Shown here in pieces: positions 1 to 6,721 of a stretch of DNA of 10,038 nt. A program made the position numbers and the translations under genes. The DNA lies in NCBI GenBank assembly GCA_964642165.1, contig CAZXOC010000274.1:1-10038 (forward strand), given 5' to 3'. The stretch comes from CAYRVX01 sp964642165 (GTDB lineage Bacteria; Planctomycetota; Phycisphaerae; SM23-33). The stretch's first letter is position 1. Each line of letters begins with the position of its first letter. The notes below the pieces were generated by a model. It worked only from the letters and a program-made list of their open reading frames with translations, did no database searches and was not told the DNA's origin.

Positions 1-69
1 GTAAGTCATTGTAACCAAAGGAGTAGCATCGCGCCAGAGAAAAGTGTCACTCACCCGTCGCGCGGCAGC
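1..69. other. Spacer downstream of the ABC importer operon
   Basis: This stretch lies between the stop of the last permease gene and the window edge. It is less GC-rich than its surroundings. No inverted repeat with a U-tract is visible directly after the stop, so the operon may continue beyond the window. On the minus strand an ATG at positions 9-7 could begin another gene, but only three codons are visible and no good ribosome binding site precedes it, so no gene is called. Confidence 0.4.
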
Positions 70-951
70 TTAGCCCTTGATGGACCCGGCGGCGACACCC
101 CGGATGAAGAACCGCATCGTGAAGACGAACAGGATGATCAGGGGGATCGCGGCGATGGCGAAGGCGGCCATCGTCGGGCCCCACTCGCGGACGTAGGCGC
201 CCTCCAGGCGGAACAGCGCCACCGCCGTCGGCAGCCGCGCCGGGTCGCGAAGCACCAGCAGCGGCAGCAGGAAGTTGTTCCACGACCGCACGATGGACAG
301 GCACGCCAGCGTGGCGATGATCGAGCCGTTCATGGGGATCACGACGTGCCAGATCCTGCCGAGGTGCCCGGCGCCGTCGACCTCGGCGGCCTCGAAAAGC
401 TGCTCCGGCGTGTCCTCGATGTAGTTGCGCAGGATGAAGATGTTGAACACCTGCCCCCCGGCCACGCCCGTCACCACCAGGGCGGTGTACGTGTTCAGCA
501 GCCCCATGTCGCGAAGGAGCGTGAACAGCGGCACGAGGTTGGCCACGCCCGGCATGAGCATCAGGATCATGAACGCCGACCAGAGCAGCGTCTTGCCGGG
601 GAAGCGGAAGCGCCCGAAGACATACGCGGCGAGGATCGCCACGACGAGCGTGCCGGCCGTCGTCATCACGGCCAGGTAGATCGTGTTGGGGACGCTCGAG
701 CCGATGGTCTGCCACCCGATGCGGTAGTTCTCCGAGATCAGGTCCCACCAGGCCCCCCAGCCCCGGGCGTGCACCTGCGGCACCCAGGGGTTCTTGTAGA
801 ACATCCGGTTGTCCTTGGTGGAGATGCTGAGCATCATGTAGAGGGGGAAGAACGCCGCGGAGAGCACCAGCAGGATGAAGGCATGCTTGAGCAGCTCCGC
901 CCAGGGGTTGGCGGCCTTGCCCGTGGTCAGCTTGTGCCTCTCCGCCCTCAT
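70..951 (-). CDS. MalG-type carbohydrate ABC transporter permease
   Basis: This encodes a 293-residue inner-membrane permease, the second half of a predicted heterodimeric carbohydrate-type ABC importer. About six hydrophobic segments are visible, near residues 22-42, 91-113, 121-143, 156-175, 208-230 and 261-283. The cytoplasmic EAA loop that docks the ATPase is intact at residues 187-207: E-A-A, then D-G-A-G four residues on, ending in V-V-I-P-M. The C-terminus (F-F-I-R-G-V-A-A-G-S-I-K-G) is typical of MalG-like subunits, and the length is normal. The ATG at 951 overlaps the upstream permease's stop as ATGA, which fixes the start. Only a weak GGTGA precedes it, so translation is probably coupled to the upstream gene. 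The substrate is not readable; sugars or oligosaccharides are the family default. Confidence 0.93.
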   Translation of the reverse strand: MRAERHKLTTGKAANPWAELLKHAFILLVLSAAFFPLYMMLSISTKDNRMFYKNPWVPQVHARGWGAWWDLISENYRIGWQTIGSSVPNTIYLAVMTTAGTLVVAILAAYVFGRFRFPGKTLLWSAFMILMLMPGVANLVPLFTLLRDMGLLNTYTALVVTGVAGGQVFNIFILRNYIEDTPEQLFEAAEVDGAGHLGRIWHVVIPMNGSIIATLACLSIVRSWNNFLLPLLVLRDPARLPTAVALFRLEGAYVREWGPTMAAFAIAAIPLIILFVFTMRFFIRGVAAGSIKG

Positions 952-2315
952 TTGGTCACCCGGACGTAGCGGTTGTTGATGACCGTCAGGTACACGATGA
1001 GGAAGAACAGCAGCAGCCCGATCGCGCAGGCGTAGCCGACCTCCGCGGCGGTGAAGGCCTTGTGGAACATGTACAGCCCCGGCAGCATGCCCACGCCCCC
1101 GGGCCCGCCCGAGTCGCCCAGCAGGATGAACACCAGCCCCCAGCCCTTCAGCGTGCCGATGATCATCAGGATCAGGTTCAGGCGGATCTGCGTCGTGATC
1201 AGGGGCAGCTCGATGTTCCAGAACTTCCGGATGGGCCCGCAGCCGTCGATGTCCGCCGCCTCGTAGACGCTCTGGTCGATGTTGCCCAGCCCCGAGAGGT
1301 ACAGCAGCACGCTGATCACGCCCACCCACGGGAAGCCCCAGAAGATGATCGCCGGGCGGATGAGCTGGGACTGGGCCAGCCAGCCCGGCGGGGCGTCGGC
1401 GTTGTCGAACGCGCCGGCGGACTTCGTCCAGATGGCCGAGAGGACCACCAGCACGGCGAAGGCGGCGACGATCAGCCCGCCGGCCCACTTCATCGCGCTT
1501 CGCCCGCGCTGATGCCGCCGCAGCAGTTCGGCCGTCCCGGCCAGGGCGACGAGCAGGATCGCGATGCGCCCCACGCCGCGCCAGAAGCCCGCGTGCCGGA
1601 TCGCGTTGGCCCAGAACGCCGGCGTGATCCCCCAGGCGGGGGCGCCCTCGGCGGCCGGACCCCACAGGAACCACATCCCCACCAACAGCGAGATCCACCA
1701 CAGCCAGCCCCGGGCGATGCCCTTCAGCCCGCCGAGCAGCCCCAGGATCACTCCGCCCAGCAGCCCGAAGCCCCACAGACTTCCGAACATCGGGTCGAGG
1801 ACGCGCTCGACGGTGGGCGTCATCGCCGCCGACAGGGCGGGCATGGCCGTGTCGAGGTACTTCAGCACGCCCATCAGCCCGCTCGCCTCCAGGATCGGGT
1901 TCAGCACGCCCTCCGTGGGGTCGTAGAAGAACTTCCACAGCAGCAGCCACACCATCCCCGGGATGATCATCGGAATGACGAACGCCACCCGGTAGAGGTA
2001 CCGCGAGCGGTCGCTGACGAGGCGGTGGATCACCACGGCCGTGATGATCGACGGGATCATCTTCACCAGGTTGGCCGCGATGAACATCATCACCAGGACG
2101 AAGGCCGCCCCCAGGACCGGGTCCTGCAGGGCGCGCACGAAGTTGGCCTGGCCGACCCACTCGGAGATCTCGTCCCCGTTCCAGCGGAAGAAGGAGTGGT
2201 AGACCGCGCTGGCGGCGGGGTAGTACGAGAACGTCAGGATCAGCGCCAGGGCGGGCAGCACGAGCAGGTAGACCGGCCAGAGATGGCGGAGCTGGCGGAA
2301 GGTGATGGCCTTCAT
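948..2315 (-). CDS. MalF-type carbohydrate ABC transporter permease with extra membrane segments
   Basis: This encodes a 455-residue permease, the partner of the MalG-like protein. The N-terminal part looks like a normal MalF/UgpA-type subunit, with hydrophobic segments near 14-34, 68-97 and 108-129 and the usual D-P-T-E-G-V-L-N-P-I-L turn around 132-142. The C-terminal part is also normal: segments near 321-343, 377-399 and 428-446, and an EAA loop at 352-372 (E-A-A-D-I-D-G ending in I-E-L-P-L). Between them, about residues 155-310, lies material absent from the usual protein of about 300 residues. It holds four more hydrophobic stretches (about 183-199, 203-219, 249-264, 276-297). The ATG at 2315 overlaps the binding-protein stop as ATGA, with GGGAGG about 10 nt upstream. 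The intact EAA loop suggests it still pairs with an ATPase encoded elsewhere. Confidence 0.92.
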   Translation of the reverse strand: MKAITFRQLRHLWPVYLLVLPALALILTFSYYPAASAVYHSFFRWNGDEISEWVGQANFVRALQDPVLGAAFVLVMMFIAANLVKMIPSIITAVVIHRLVSDRSRYLYRVAFVIPMIIPGMVWLLLWKFFYDPTEGVLNPILEASGLMGVLKYLDTAMPALSAAMTPTVERVLDPMFGSLWGFGLLGGVILGLLGGLKGIARGWLWWISLLVGMWFLWGPAAEGAPAWGITPAFWANAIRHAGFWRGVGRIAILLVALAGTAELLRRHQRGRSAMKWAGGLIVAAFAVLVVLSAIWTKSAGAFDNADAPPGWLAQSQLIRPAIIFWGFPWVGVISVLLYLSGLGNIDQSVYEAADIDGCGPIRKFWNIELPLITTQIRLNLILMIIGTLKGWGLVFILLGDSGGPGGVGMLPGLYMFHKAFTAAEVGYACAIGLLLFFLIVYLTVINNRYVRVTK

Positions 2316-4201
2316 TCCGTCGCGCCCTCCCTGCCGCCGGCGTTCTCGGCCTTGCTCAGCTTCTCGTAGACGGCGCGGAAGCGCGCGCGGTCGAACTGCT
2401 TGGAGGTCTGCCCGAGGATGGTCGAGGCCAGCGCCCGCCGCACCTGGGGCGCCACGCCCGTGCGCACGGCCTTGGCGCGGTTCGAGGCGATGGCCGCCTC
2501 GGCCTGCACGATCCGGTGGTACGAGCTGACGTAGCCACGGTGGAAGTCGGCCAGGGCCAGCTCGTGATAGTCCTTGGCAAGCGACGTGATGTACCGGTGG
2601 TAGTGGTCCTCCCGCCAGTCCTGGATGTACTGCGCGAAGGGGTAGCTCCGCCGTGTCGCGGGCTCGTCGGCGATGCGCTTCAGGCACAACTCCGCCAGCA
2701 GGCCGCGCTGCGCCAGGAACGCTTCTCGCGGCCCGCGCGCCGCCGCGAGGAACTGCCCGTAGTGCCGGTCCGTCGGCTCCGGCTCGCTGATGAAGCTCTG
2801 GTACTTCTGGTCGTAGCGCAGGCGCGTGTCGCCCGGGTTGATGTACAGGTTCAGGACGCTGTACGTGCCCCGCTCCTCGGGGCGGAAGGCCTTCAGGATC
2901 GGGTCCGGCTCGGCGCCGCGGATCGCCGGGAACCACCGGAAGGCCTTATTGAGCTTCTCGTTGTACCGGCGGCTGGTGAGGAATCGCATGAAGTCGACGG
3001 CCAGCTCCTTGCTGCGGCTGAAGCGCGTCAGGCCCATGCTGAAGCCCGCCCGCGCGCCCGCCTCGGTGAGCCGGTGGCGGATGTACTGCCCGTACTTCTC
3101 GTCCGGCGCGGGGGTGGGGAAGTCGAAGACCATGATCTCGAAGTCGCCGGCGATCTGGCGCCAGAGGCTCCCGGCGTCCCAGGTGCCCGTGGCGATCATG
3201 ACGGCCTTGCTGCGCGCGAAGCGCAGGACCGACTGGTCGCGCCGGGCGCTCATGAAGCTGGGGTCGAAGTACCGGCTGATGTCGTAGAGCACGCGGTGCC
3301 CGGCGCGGATGTTGGGGTGGGTCGTCAGGTCGAGCCGCCCGGTGAGGATGGCGTCGACGCGCTCGGCGTCGTCGAACCAGCCGTCGCAGTTCTCGTCGTA
3401 CTGCGCCATCAGGTCCCAGGTGCTCATGGCCCAGTAGCGCCCGCGGTAGATGTTCTCGGTGTACTTGCTGCCGGCGATGGGCACGAGGCGGAACGTGGGG
3501 TCGCTCGCCCGGCGCTCGGCGGCGTAGGCCTTGATCCGCTCGCAGATCTTCATGAACTGCCCGAGCGTCTTCGGCGGCTCGGTGACGCCGGCGACCCGCT
3601 CCATCAACGTCTTGTTGGCGTAGATGCGAATGGTGAACAGCGACATGGGCATGCCGTAGAAGTCGCGCAGCTCGTTGTTCCAGCCGCCCATCATGTTGTC
3701 GATGTACGTCTCGCGCCACGGCAGCTCGGCGAAGTCCGCGTCCTCCCCGAAGCGGGCGTTCCAGGGGTTGGGCTCCTCGACGTACTCCGTCAGCGGCACG
3801 AAGTAGCGGACCACCAGGTCCTGCCACCATCGCAGCTCGATCAGGTCCGGCGCGGTCCGCCCGATGAGCTGCGTCCGCGTCCACTGCTCGTACGCCCGCT
3901 CGGGAATCTCGATCTGCCGGACGGCAACCTCGATGCCCTGCTTGCGCTTGGCCTGCTCGTAGTCGCGGCACGCCTGGTTCAGCGCCTCGACGCAGCGCCC
4001 CTCGAGCTGCCAGTGGGCGAAGCGGATCACCTTCTTGCCGGCCCGCGTGGCCGCGTCGCTGTCCGGGCCGAACGCAAGCCGCGTGACGTGCACGATCGAC
4101 CAGCCCAGCGCCGCCAGCAGGATCGCCAGGCCCAGCAGGTTGCGCCAGCGGCTCTTGCGCTCCCGGCGCTTCTCCAGGTCGACGGCGCCGTTGACGCTCA
4201 C
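2312..4201 (-). CDS. Membrane-anchored ABC solute-binding protein (family 1) with EF-hand loop
   Basis: This encodes a 629-residue extracytoplasmic solute-binding protein, predicted to capture a sugar-like ligand for the two permeases. A basic N-terminus (K-R-R-E-R-K-S-R-W-R) precedes one hydrophobic segment, about residues 21-40. There is no lipobox and no convincing signal-peptidase site, so it may stay membrane-anchored. The family 1 fold spans about 57-445: K-V-I-R-F-A-H-W at the start, A-P-D-L-I-E-L near 117, Y-G-M-P-M-S near 182, I-Y-A-N-K-T near 193, P-P-K-T-L near 209, and S-K-A-V-M-I-A-T-G near 331. Residues 269-280 match an EF-hand calcium loop. About 185 mostly helical, charged residues follow the fold, making the protein much longer than the usual 400-450. 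The start is GTG at 4201, chosen because it overlaps the TPR stop as GTGA and has AGAGGAG 8 nt upstream. Confidence 0.9.
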   Translation of the reverse strand: MSVNGAVDLEKRRERKSRWRNLLGLAILLAALGWSIVHVTRLAFGPDSDAATRAGKKVIRFAHWQLEGRCVEALNQACRDYEQAKRKQGIEVAVRQIEIPERAYEQWTRTQLIGRTAPDLIELRWWQDLVVRYFVPLTEYVEEPNPWNARFGEDADFAELPWRETYIDNMMGGWNNELRDFYGMPMSLFTIRIYANKTLMERVAGVTEPPKTLGQFMKICERIKAYAAERRASDPTFRLVPIAGSKYTENIYRGRYWAMSTWDLMAQYDENCDGWFDDAERVDAILTGRLDLTTHPNIRAGHRVLYDISRYFDPSFMSARRDQSVLRFARSKAVMIATGTWDAGSLWRQIAGDFEIMVFDFPTPAPDEKYGQYIRHRLTEAGARAGFSMGLTRFSRSKELAVDFMRFLTSRRYNEKLNKAFRWFPAIRGAEPDPILKAFRPEERGTYSVLNLYINPGDTRLRYDQKYQSFISEPEPTDRHYGQFLAAARGPREAFLAQRGLLAELCLKRIADEPATRRSYPFAQYIQDWREDHYHRYITSLAKDYHELALADFHRGYVSSYHRIVQAEAAIASNRAKAVRTGVAPQVRRALASTILGQTSKQFDRARFRAVYEKLSKAENAGGREGATE

Positions 4202-5268
4202 GGCCGGGGCTCCTCTCCGGCCAGGGGATGCGGCGGCACGTCCACGCCGGCCTGCTCGGCGAGCTTGCGGCAGCGCTCGGCCGAGAGCTTCGAAACGTAG
4301 TACTTGTTGTCGCGCACGATCTCGTAGACGATCCGCTCGTACCACGTCACGGCCAGCGGGTGGTCCCGGAGCTTCGTCTCGGCGACGCGGGCGATTCGGA
4401 AGTACAGCGATGCCCGCGTGCCGCTGTCCATGGCGCGGTTGCGGCTGACTCGGTTGGCCCGGCGCCTGGGCGGGAGGGATCGCTCCTTGGGGGTCAGCTC
4501 GGTCTCGGCGGCCTTCTGGTCGGCGGCGTCGGCGGCGATCCAGTGCCTGACGGCGTCGGGGAACTCGCCGCGCCGCTGATGTGTCGTGCCGGAGTGCAGG
4601 TGCATCGCCGCGGCGAGGAAGTTGCCCGGGTGCGCCGCAAGGTGGTCGCGCAGCATCGCGAGGCCCGTCTGGGCGGCCTGGCTGTCGCCGAGGTCCTCCA
4701 GGTAGGTCATCGCGAGGCGAAGGACGGCCTCGTGGACGATGAACTGCTTGGGGTAGCGCGCGATGATCTTGCGGTAGGTCGCGCGGGCCTTCGCGCGGTC
4801 GCGGGCCTTCTCGTACTCCGGCGCGTCGGCCAGGCGGGCCAGGGCCATCAGCGCCAGCGGGCCCGACGGCGTGTCCGGGAACTCCTCGGCCACCTGCCGG
4901 TAGAGCCGCGCGGCCTTCTCCACGTCGGCGCCCGGGCGGCGGTGCTGCCACACGTGCCCCAGGCCGAACCGGGCCTCCGCCCGCTGGGCGCGGGAGGGAT
5001 TGGCCTCCAGGACCTCCTCGAACGTCTCCCGCGCCGCGGGGTAATTGACCTGGTCCAGGTGGTCCCAGCCGGTCGCGAGGAGCCCGGCGAGGGGGTCGGC
5101 GGGCGCCGCCGGTGGGGCGGCCCGGGCGGCGCGGGGGGCCGAGGTCGGCGGGCCGTTGTCCGCAGCGACCGCCGCGGCCGCCAGGGAGACCAGGGCCAGG
5201 AGGCACGACGCCACGCGCCGTTCTCTCGCCGCGACGGCGGCGGCCCTGCTGCTTCCGGCTCGCCTCAT
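4198..5268 (-). CDS. Exported tetratricopeptide-repeat protein, first gene of importer operon
   Basis: This encodes a 356-residue protein made largely of TPR-like helix pairs. Residues 1-36 form a signal peptide: basic start, hydrophobic core C-L-L-A-L-V-S-L, cleavage plausible after A-V-A or V-A-A. An Ala/Pro-rich linker follows (about 37-60). TPR-like units, with the tyrosine-alanine spacing and terminal proline of the repeat, are seen near 63-92, 98-132, 136-174, 178-215, 219-246 and 286-320. A basic stretch near 260-278 interrupts them. The ATG at 5268 is preferred because GAGG lies 6 nt upstream and the signal peptide starts there; an in-frame GTG farther upstream lacks both. Its stop overlaps the binding-protein start, so the two are translationally coupled. 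A periplasmic scaffold for the importer is an inference from context. The lone cysteine of V-A-S-C precedes the hydrophobic core, so it is not a lipobox. Confidence 0.82.
   Translation of the reverse strand: MRRAGSSRAAAVAARERRVASCLLALVSLAAAAVAADNGPPTSAPRAARAAPPAAPADPLAGLLATGWDHLDQVNYPAARETFEEVLEANPSRAQRAEARFGLGHVWQHRRPGADVEKAARLYRQVAEEFPDTPSGPLALMALARLADAPEYEKARDRAKARATYRKIIARYPKQFIVHEAVLRLAMTYLEDLGDSQAAQTGLAMLRDHLAAHPGNFLAAAMHLHSGTTHQRRGEFPDAVRHWIAADAADQKAAETELTPKERSLPPRRRANRVSRNRAMDSGTRASLYFRIARVAETKLRDHPLAVTWYERIVYEIVRDNKYYVSKLSAERCRKLAEQAGVDVPPHPLAGEEPRP
4199..4222 (-). promoter_or_regulatory. Ribosome binding site of the binding-protein gene, in a hairpin loop
   Basis: In the mRNA, GGCCGG (4222-4217) can pair with CCGGCC (4207-4202), a 6-bp all-GC stem. 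The 9-nt loop carries the Shine-Dalgarno sequence AGAGGAG. The 3' arm touches the GTG start codon at 4201-4199, and the TPR stop TGA overlaps that codon. A ribosome finishing the TPR gene would open the stem, so the arrangement fits translational coupling. The pairing is visible in the sequence; its effect is inferred. Confidence 0.45.
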
Positions 5269-5350
5269 GAACGGCCTCGCCAACGGTTTCCTGGCCCCGA
5301 CGGGCGGTTCCCCCGGCCCCGTCCCGCCGAGGCGCCCCGCGGGAAGAGTC

Positions 5351-5380
5351 AGCCTACCTGAAGGCGGCTTCGCCACGCAA
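5351..5380 (-). promoter_or_regulatory. Possible weak sigma-70 promoter for the importer operon
   Basis: The 134-bp gap between the propeller gene and the TPR gene holds TTGCGT (5380-5375) and TAGGCT (5356-5351) separated by 18 bp. Each hexamer matches only part of its consensus. A G/C-rich inverted repeat, gacggg (5299-5304) with cccgtc (5318-5323), lies between this site and the TPR start and could fold in the leader. No U-tract terminator is seen behind the propeller gene, so read-through from upstream remains an alternative. Confidence 0.2.
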
Positions 5381-5402
5381 CCGCAAGCGCCGATCCCGGG
5401 CG

Positions 5403-6644
5403 TTACGGGCCGGGCTTCGTGGCGGCCTGGTCGCCCAACTGGTAGCAGTAGAGAAAGTCATCGTCGCGGATGTAGATCCGCCCGTCCGCGAGCGCCGGGT
5501 GCGTCCAGGTCTGCCGGCAGAGCTTCTTCTTGCCGAGGATGGTGCACTTCTTTCGGTCGGCGCGGACCAGCACCATCGTGCCGTCCTCGCCGAAGACCAG
5601 CGCCCGGTCCTTCGTCGCGACGATGTGGCTCAGGCCGTAGAAGGCGTCCTCGTCCTCGTCGATCCAGAGCGTCTTGAGTTTCTGTGCGGGGTCCATGCAG
5701 ATCAGCCCCTCGCAGATGCCCAGCACCAGCTCGCCCTGGACCGTGGGCGTGGCCATCTCCGGGGCGAAGTCCTCGTTCTCGTGCACGGGCAGGGCGATGA
5801 GCTTGCCCGCCTTGTCGAAGGCGTACAGGCGGGTGTCCTCGTCCTCGCTGGGCACCAGCAGCTTCTCGCCGAGGGCCACCGGCGTCGGCACGATGTACCC
5901 CTTGCTGTTGTCCACCTCCAGCTCCCAGAGACGCCGGCCGGTCTTCGGGTCCCAGCCGGCGAGGCTCCCCGCGTCGTAGCCGATGATCTGCCGGACGCCC
6001 CCGAACGTGCCGACGAGGAAGTTGGAGTAGTTCGTCCCGCTGGCCTTGCCGCGCCAGGCGACCTTCCCGCTGGCCGCATCGAGCGCCACGAGCCCGTTGG
6101 GGTGCAGGATCACCTTGCCGTCCACGGCCAACAGGGCGGTGCAGTAGCCCCAGATGGGCGTCTCGCCGGCGCCGAAGTCCTTGCGGTAGTCCTTTTCCCA
6201 CAACGTCTTGCCCGTCTTGAGGTCCAGGCAGTGCACGTCGCCGAACGTCCCCAGGCAGAAGACCCTCCCGCCGGCGATCGACGGCGTCGCCCGCGGCGAC
6301 GGGCCGTAGTCGATCTTCCGCCCGTTCGGCACGGTGCAGGTCCAGGCCTTCTTGCCCGTCCGGGCGTCGTAGCAGCGGTAGTAGTCGTTGTCCTTGTCGC
6401 CGTCGGCCACGACCACCCGGCCGCCCGCGGCGCTGATCCCCGCGCTGCACGGCCCGGCCATCGGCTTCTTCCACAGCAGCGTGACGGTCGGCATCTTCGT
6501 CGGCACCTCGTGCCACAGCCCGTCGCGCGTCGGCCCGCGCCAGCCCGGCCACGCCGCCGACGCCCCCGCCCGCGCCGTCCGCGGCCCGAGGCCAAGCCAC
6601 GCCACCCCAACTGCCACAACCACCAGCTTCCTCGTCCCGTCCAT
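5403..6644 (-). CDS. Exported PQQ-like beta-propeller repeat protein
   Basis: This encodes a 413-residue secreted protein of the PQQ-binding-like (BamB-type) propeller superfamily. Residues 1-26 look like a signal peptide ending A-R-A. W-P-G-W-R-G-P-T-R-D-G (32-42) follows, the opening typical of planctomycete members. Propeller strands carry the repeat x-D-x-x-T-G-K-x-x-W near 92-101 (Y-D-A-R-T-G-K-K-A-W), 140-149, 188-197 and 231-240, with degenerate copies near 275, 317 and 399. An acidic D-G-D-K-D-N-D stretch at 81-87 could bind a cation. It has eleven cysteines, many for an exported protein. The ATG at 6644 is preceded by two tandem AGGA-rich units. Cofactor-binding residues of true quinoprotein dehydrogenases are not evident, so binding or scaffolding is as likely as catalysis. 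The gene follows a second propeller gene by 77 bp and may be co-transcribed with it. Confidence 0.88.
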   Translation of the reverse strand: MDGTRKLVVVAVGVAWLGLGPRTARAGASAAWPGWRGPTRDGLWHEVPTKMPTVTLLWKKPMAGPCSAGISAAGGRVVVADGDKDNDYYRCYDARTGKKAWTCTVPNGRKIDYGPSPRATPSIAGGRVFCLGTFGDVHCLDLKTGKTLWEKDYRKDFGAGETPIWGYCTALLAVDGKVILHPNGLVALDAASGKVAWRGKASGTNYSNFLVGTFGGVRQIIGYDAGSLAGWDPKTGRRLWELEVDNSKGYIVPTPVALGEKLLVPSEDEDTRLYAFDKAGKLIALPVHENEDFAPEMATPTVQGELVLGICEGLICMDPAQKLKTLWIDEDEDAFYGLSHIVATKDRALVFGEDGTMVLVRADRKKCTILGKKKLCRQTWTHPALADGRIYIRDDDFLYCYQLGDQAATKPGP

Positions 6645-6645
6645 G

Positions 6646-6673
6646 TCCTGTTCCTGACTTCCTGTTCCTGACT
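6646..6673 (-). repeat. Tandem 14-bp repeat carrying duplicated Shine-Dalgarno motifs
   Basis: Two perfect adjacent copies of AGTCAGGAACAGGA (minus strand; 6673-6660 and 6659-6646) end one base before the ATG of the second propeller gene. Each copy holds two AGGA motifs, giving four possible ribosome-docking sites. The one with 7-nt spacing to the ATG is the best placed. Confidence 0.75.
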
Positions 6674-6721
6674 TTCTGGAGTTGTCCTGGTGCCGCCCGA
6701 TCGGCTCGGACCGCCCCGCCG

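Noticed and set aside
1062..2369. Plus-strand frame of about 435 codons opposite the MalF-like permease
   Set aside because: The predicted protein is rich in Gln, His, Asp and Arg without hydrophobic or conserved blocks, as expected from the complement of membrane-protein codons.
2516..4300. Long plus-strand open frame opposite the solute-binding protein gene
   Set aside because: It is the mirror of a strong gene in GC-rich DNA. Its translation is Val/Asp/Arg/Pro-rich with no domain, while the minus-strand frame has a clear fold.
4263..5268. TPR protein considered as a lipoprotein because of V-A-S-C near residue 18-21
   Set aside because: The cysteine precedes the hydrophobic core instead of following it, so lipoprotein processing there is not expected.
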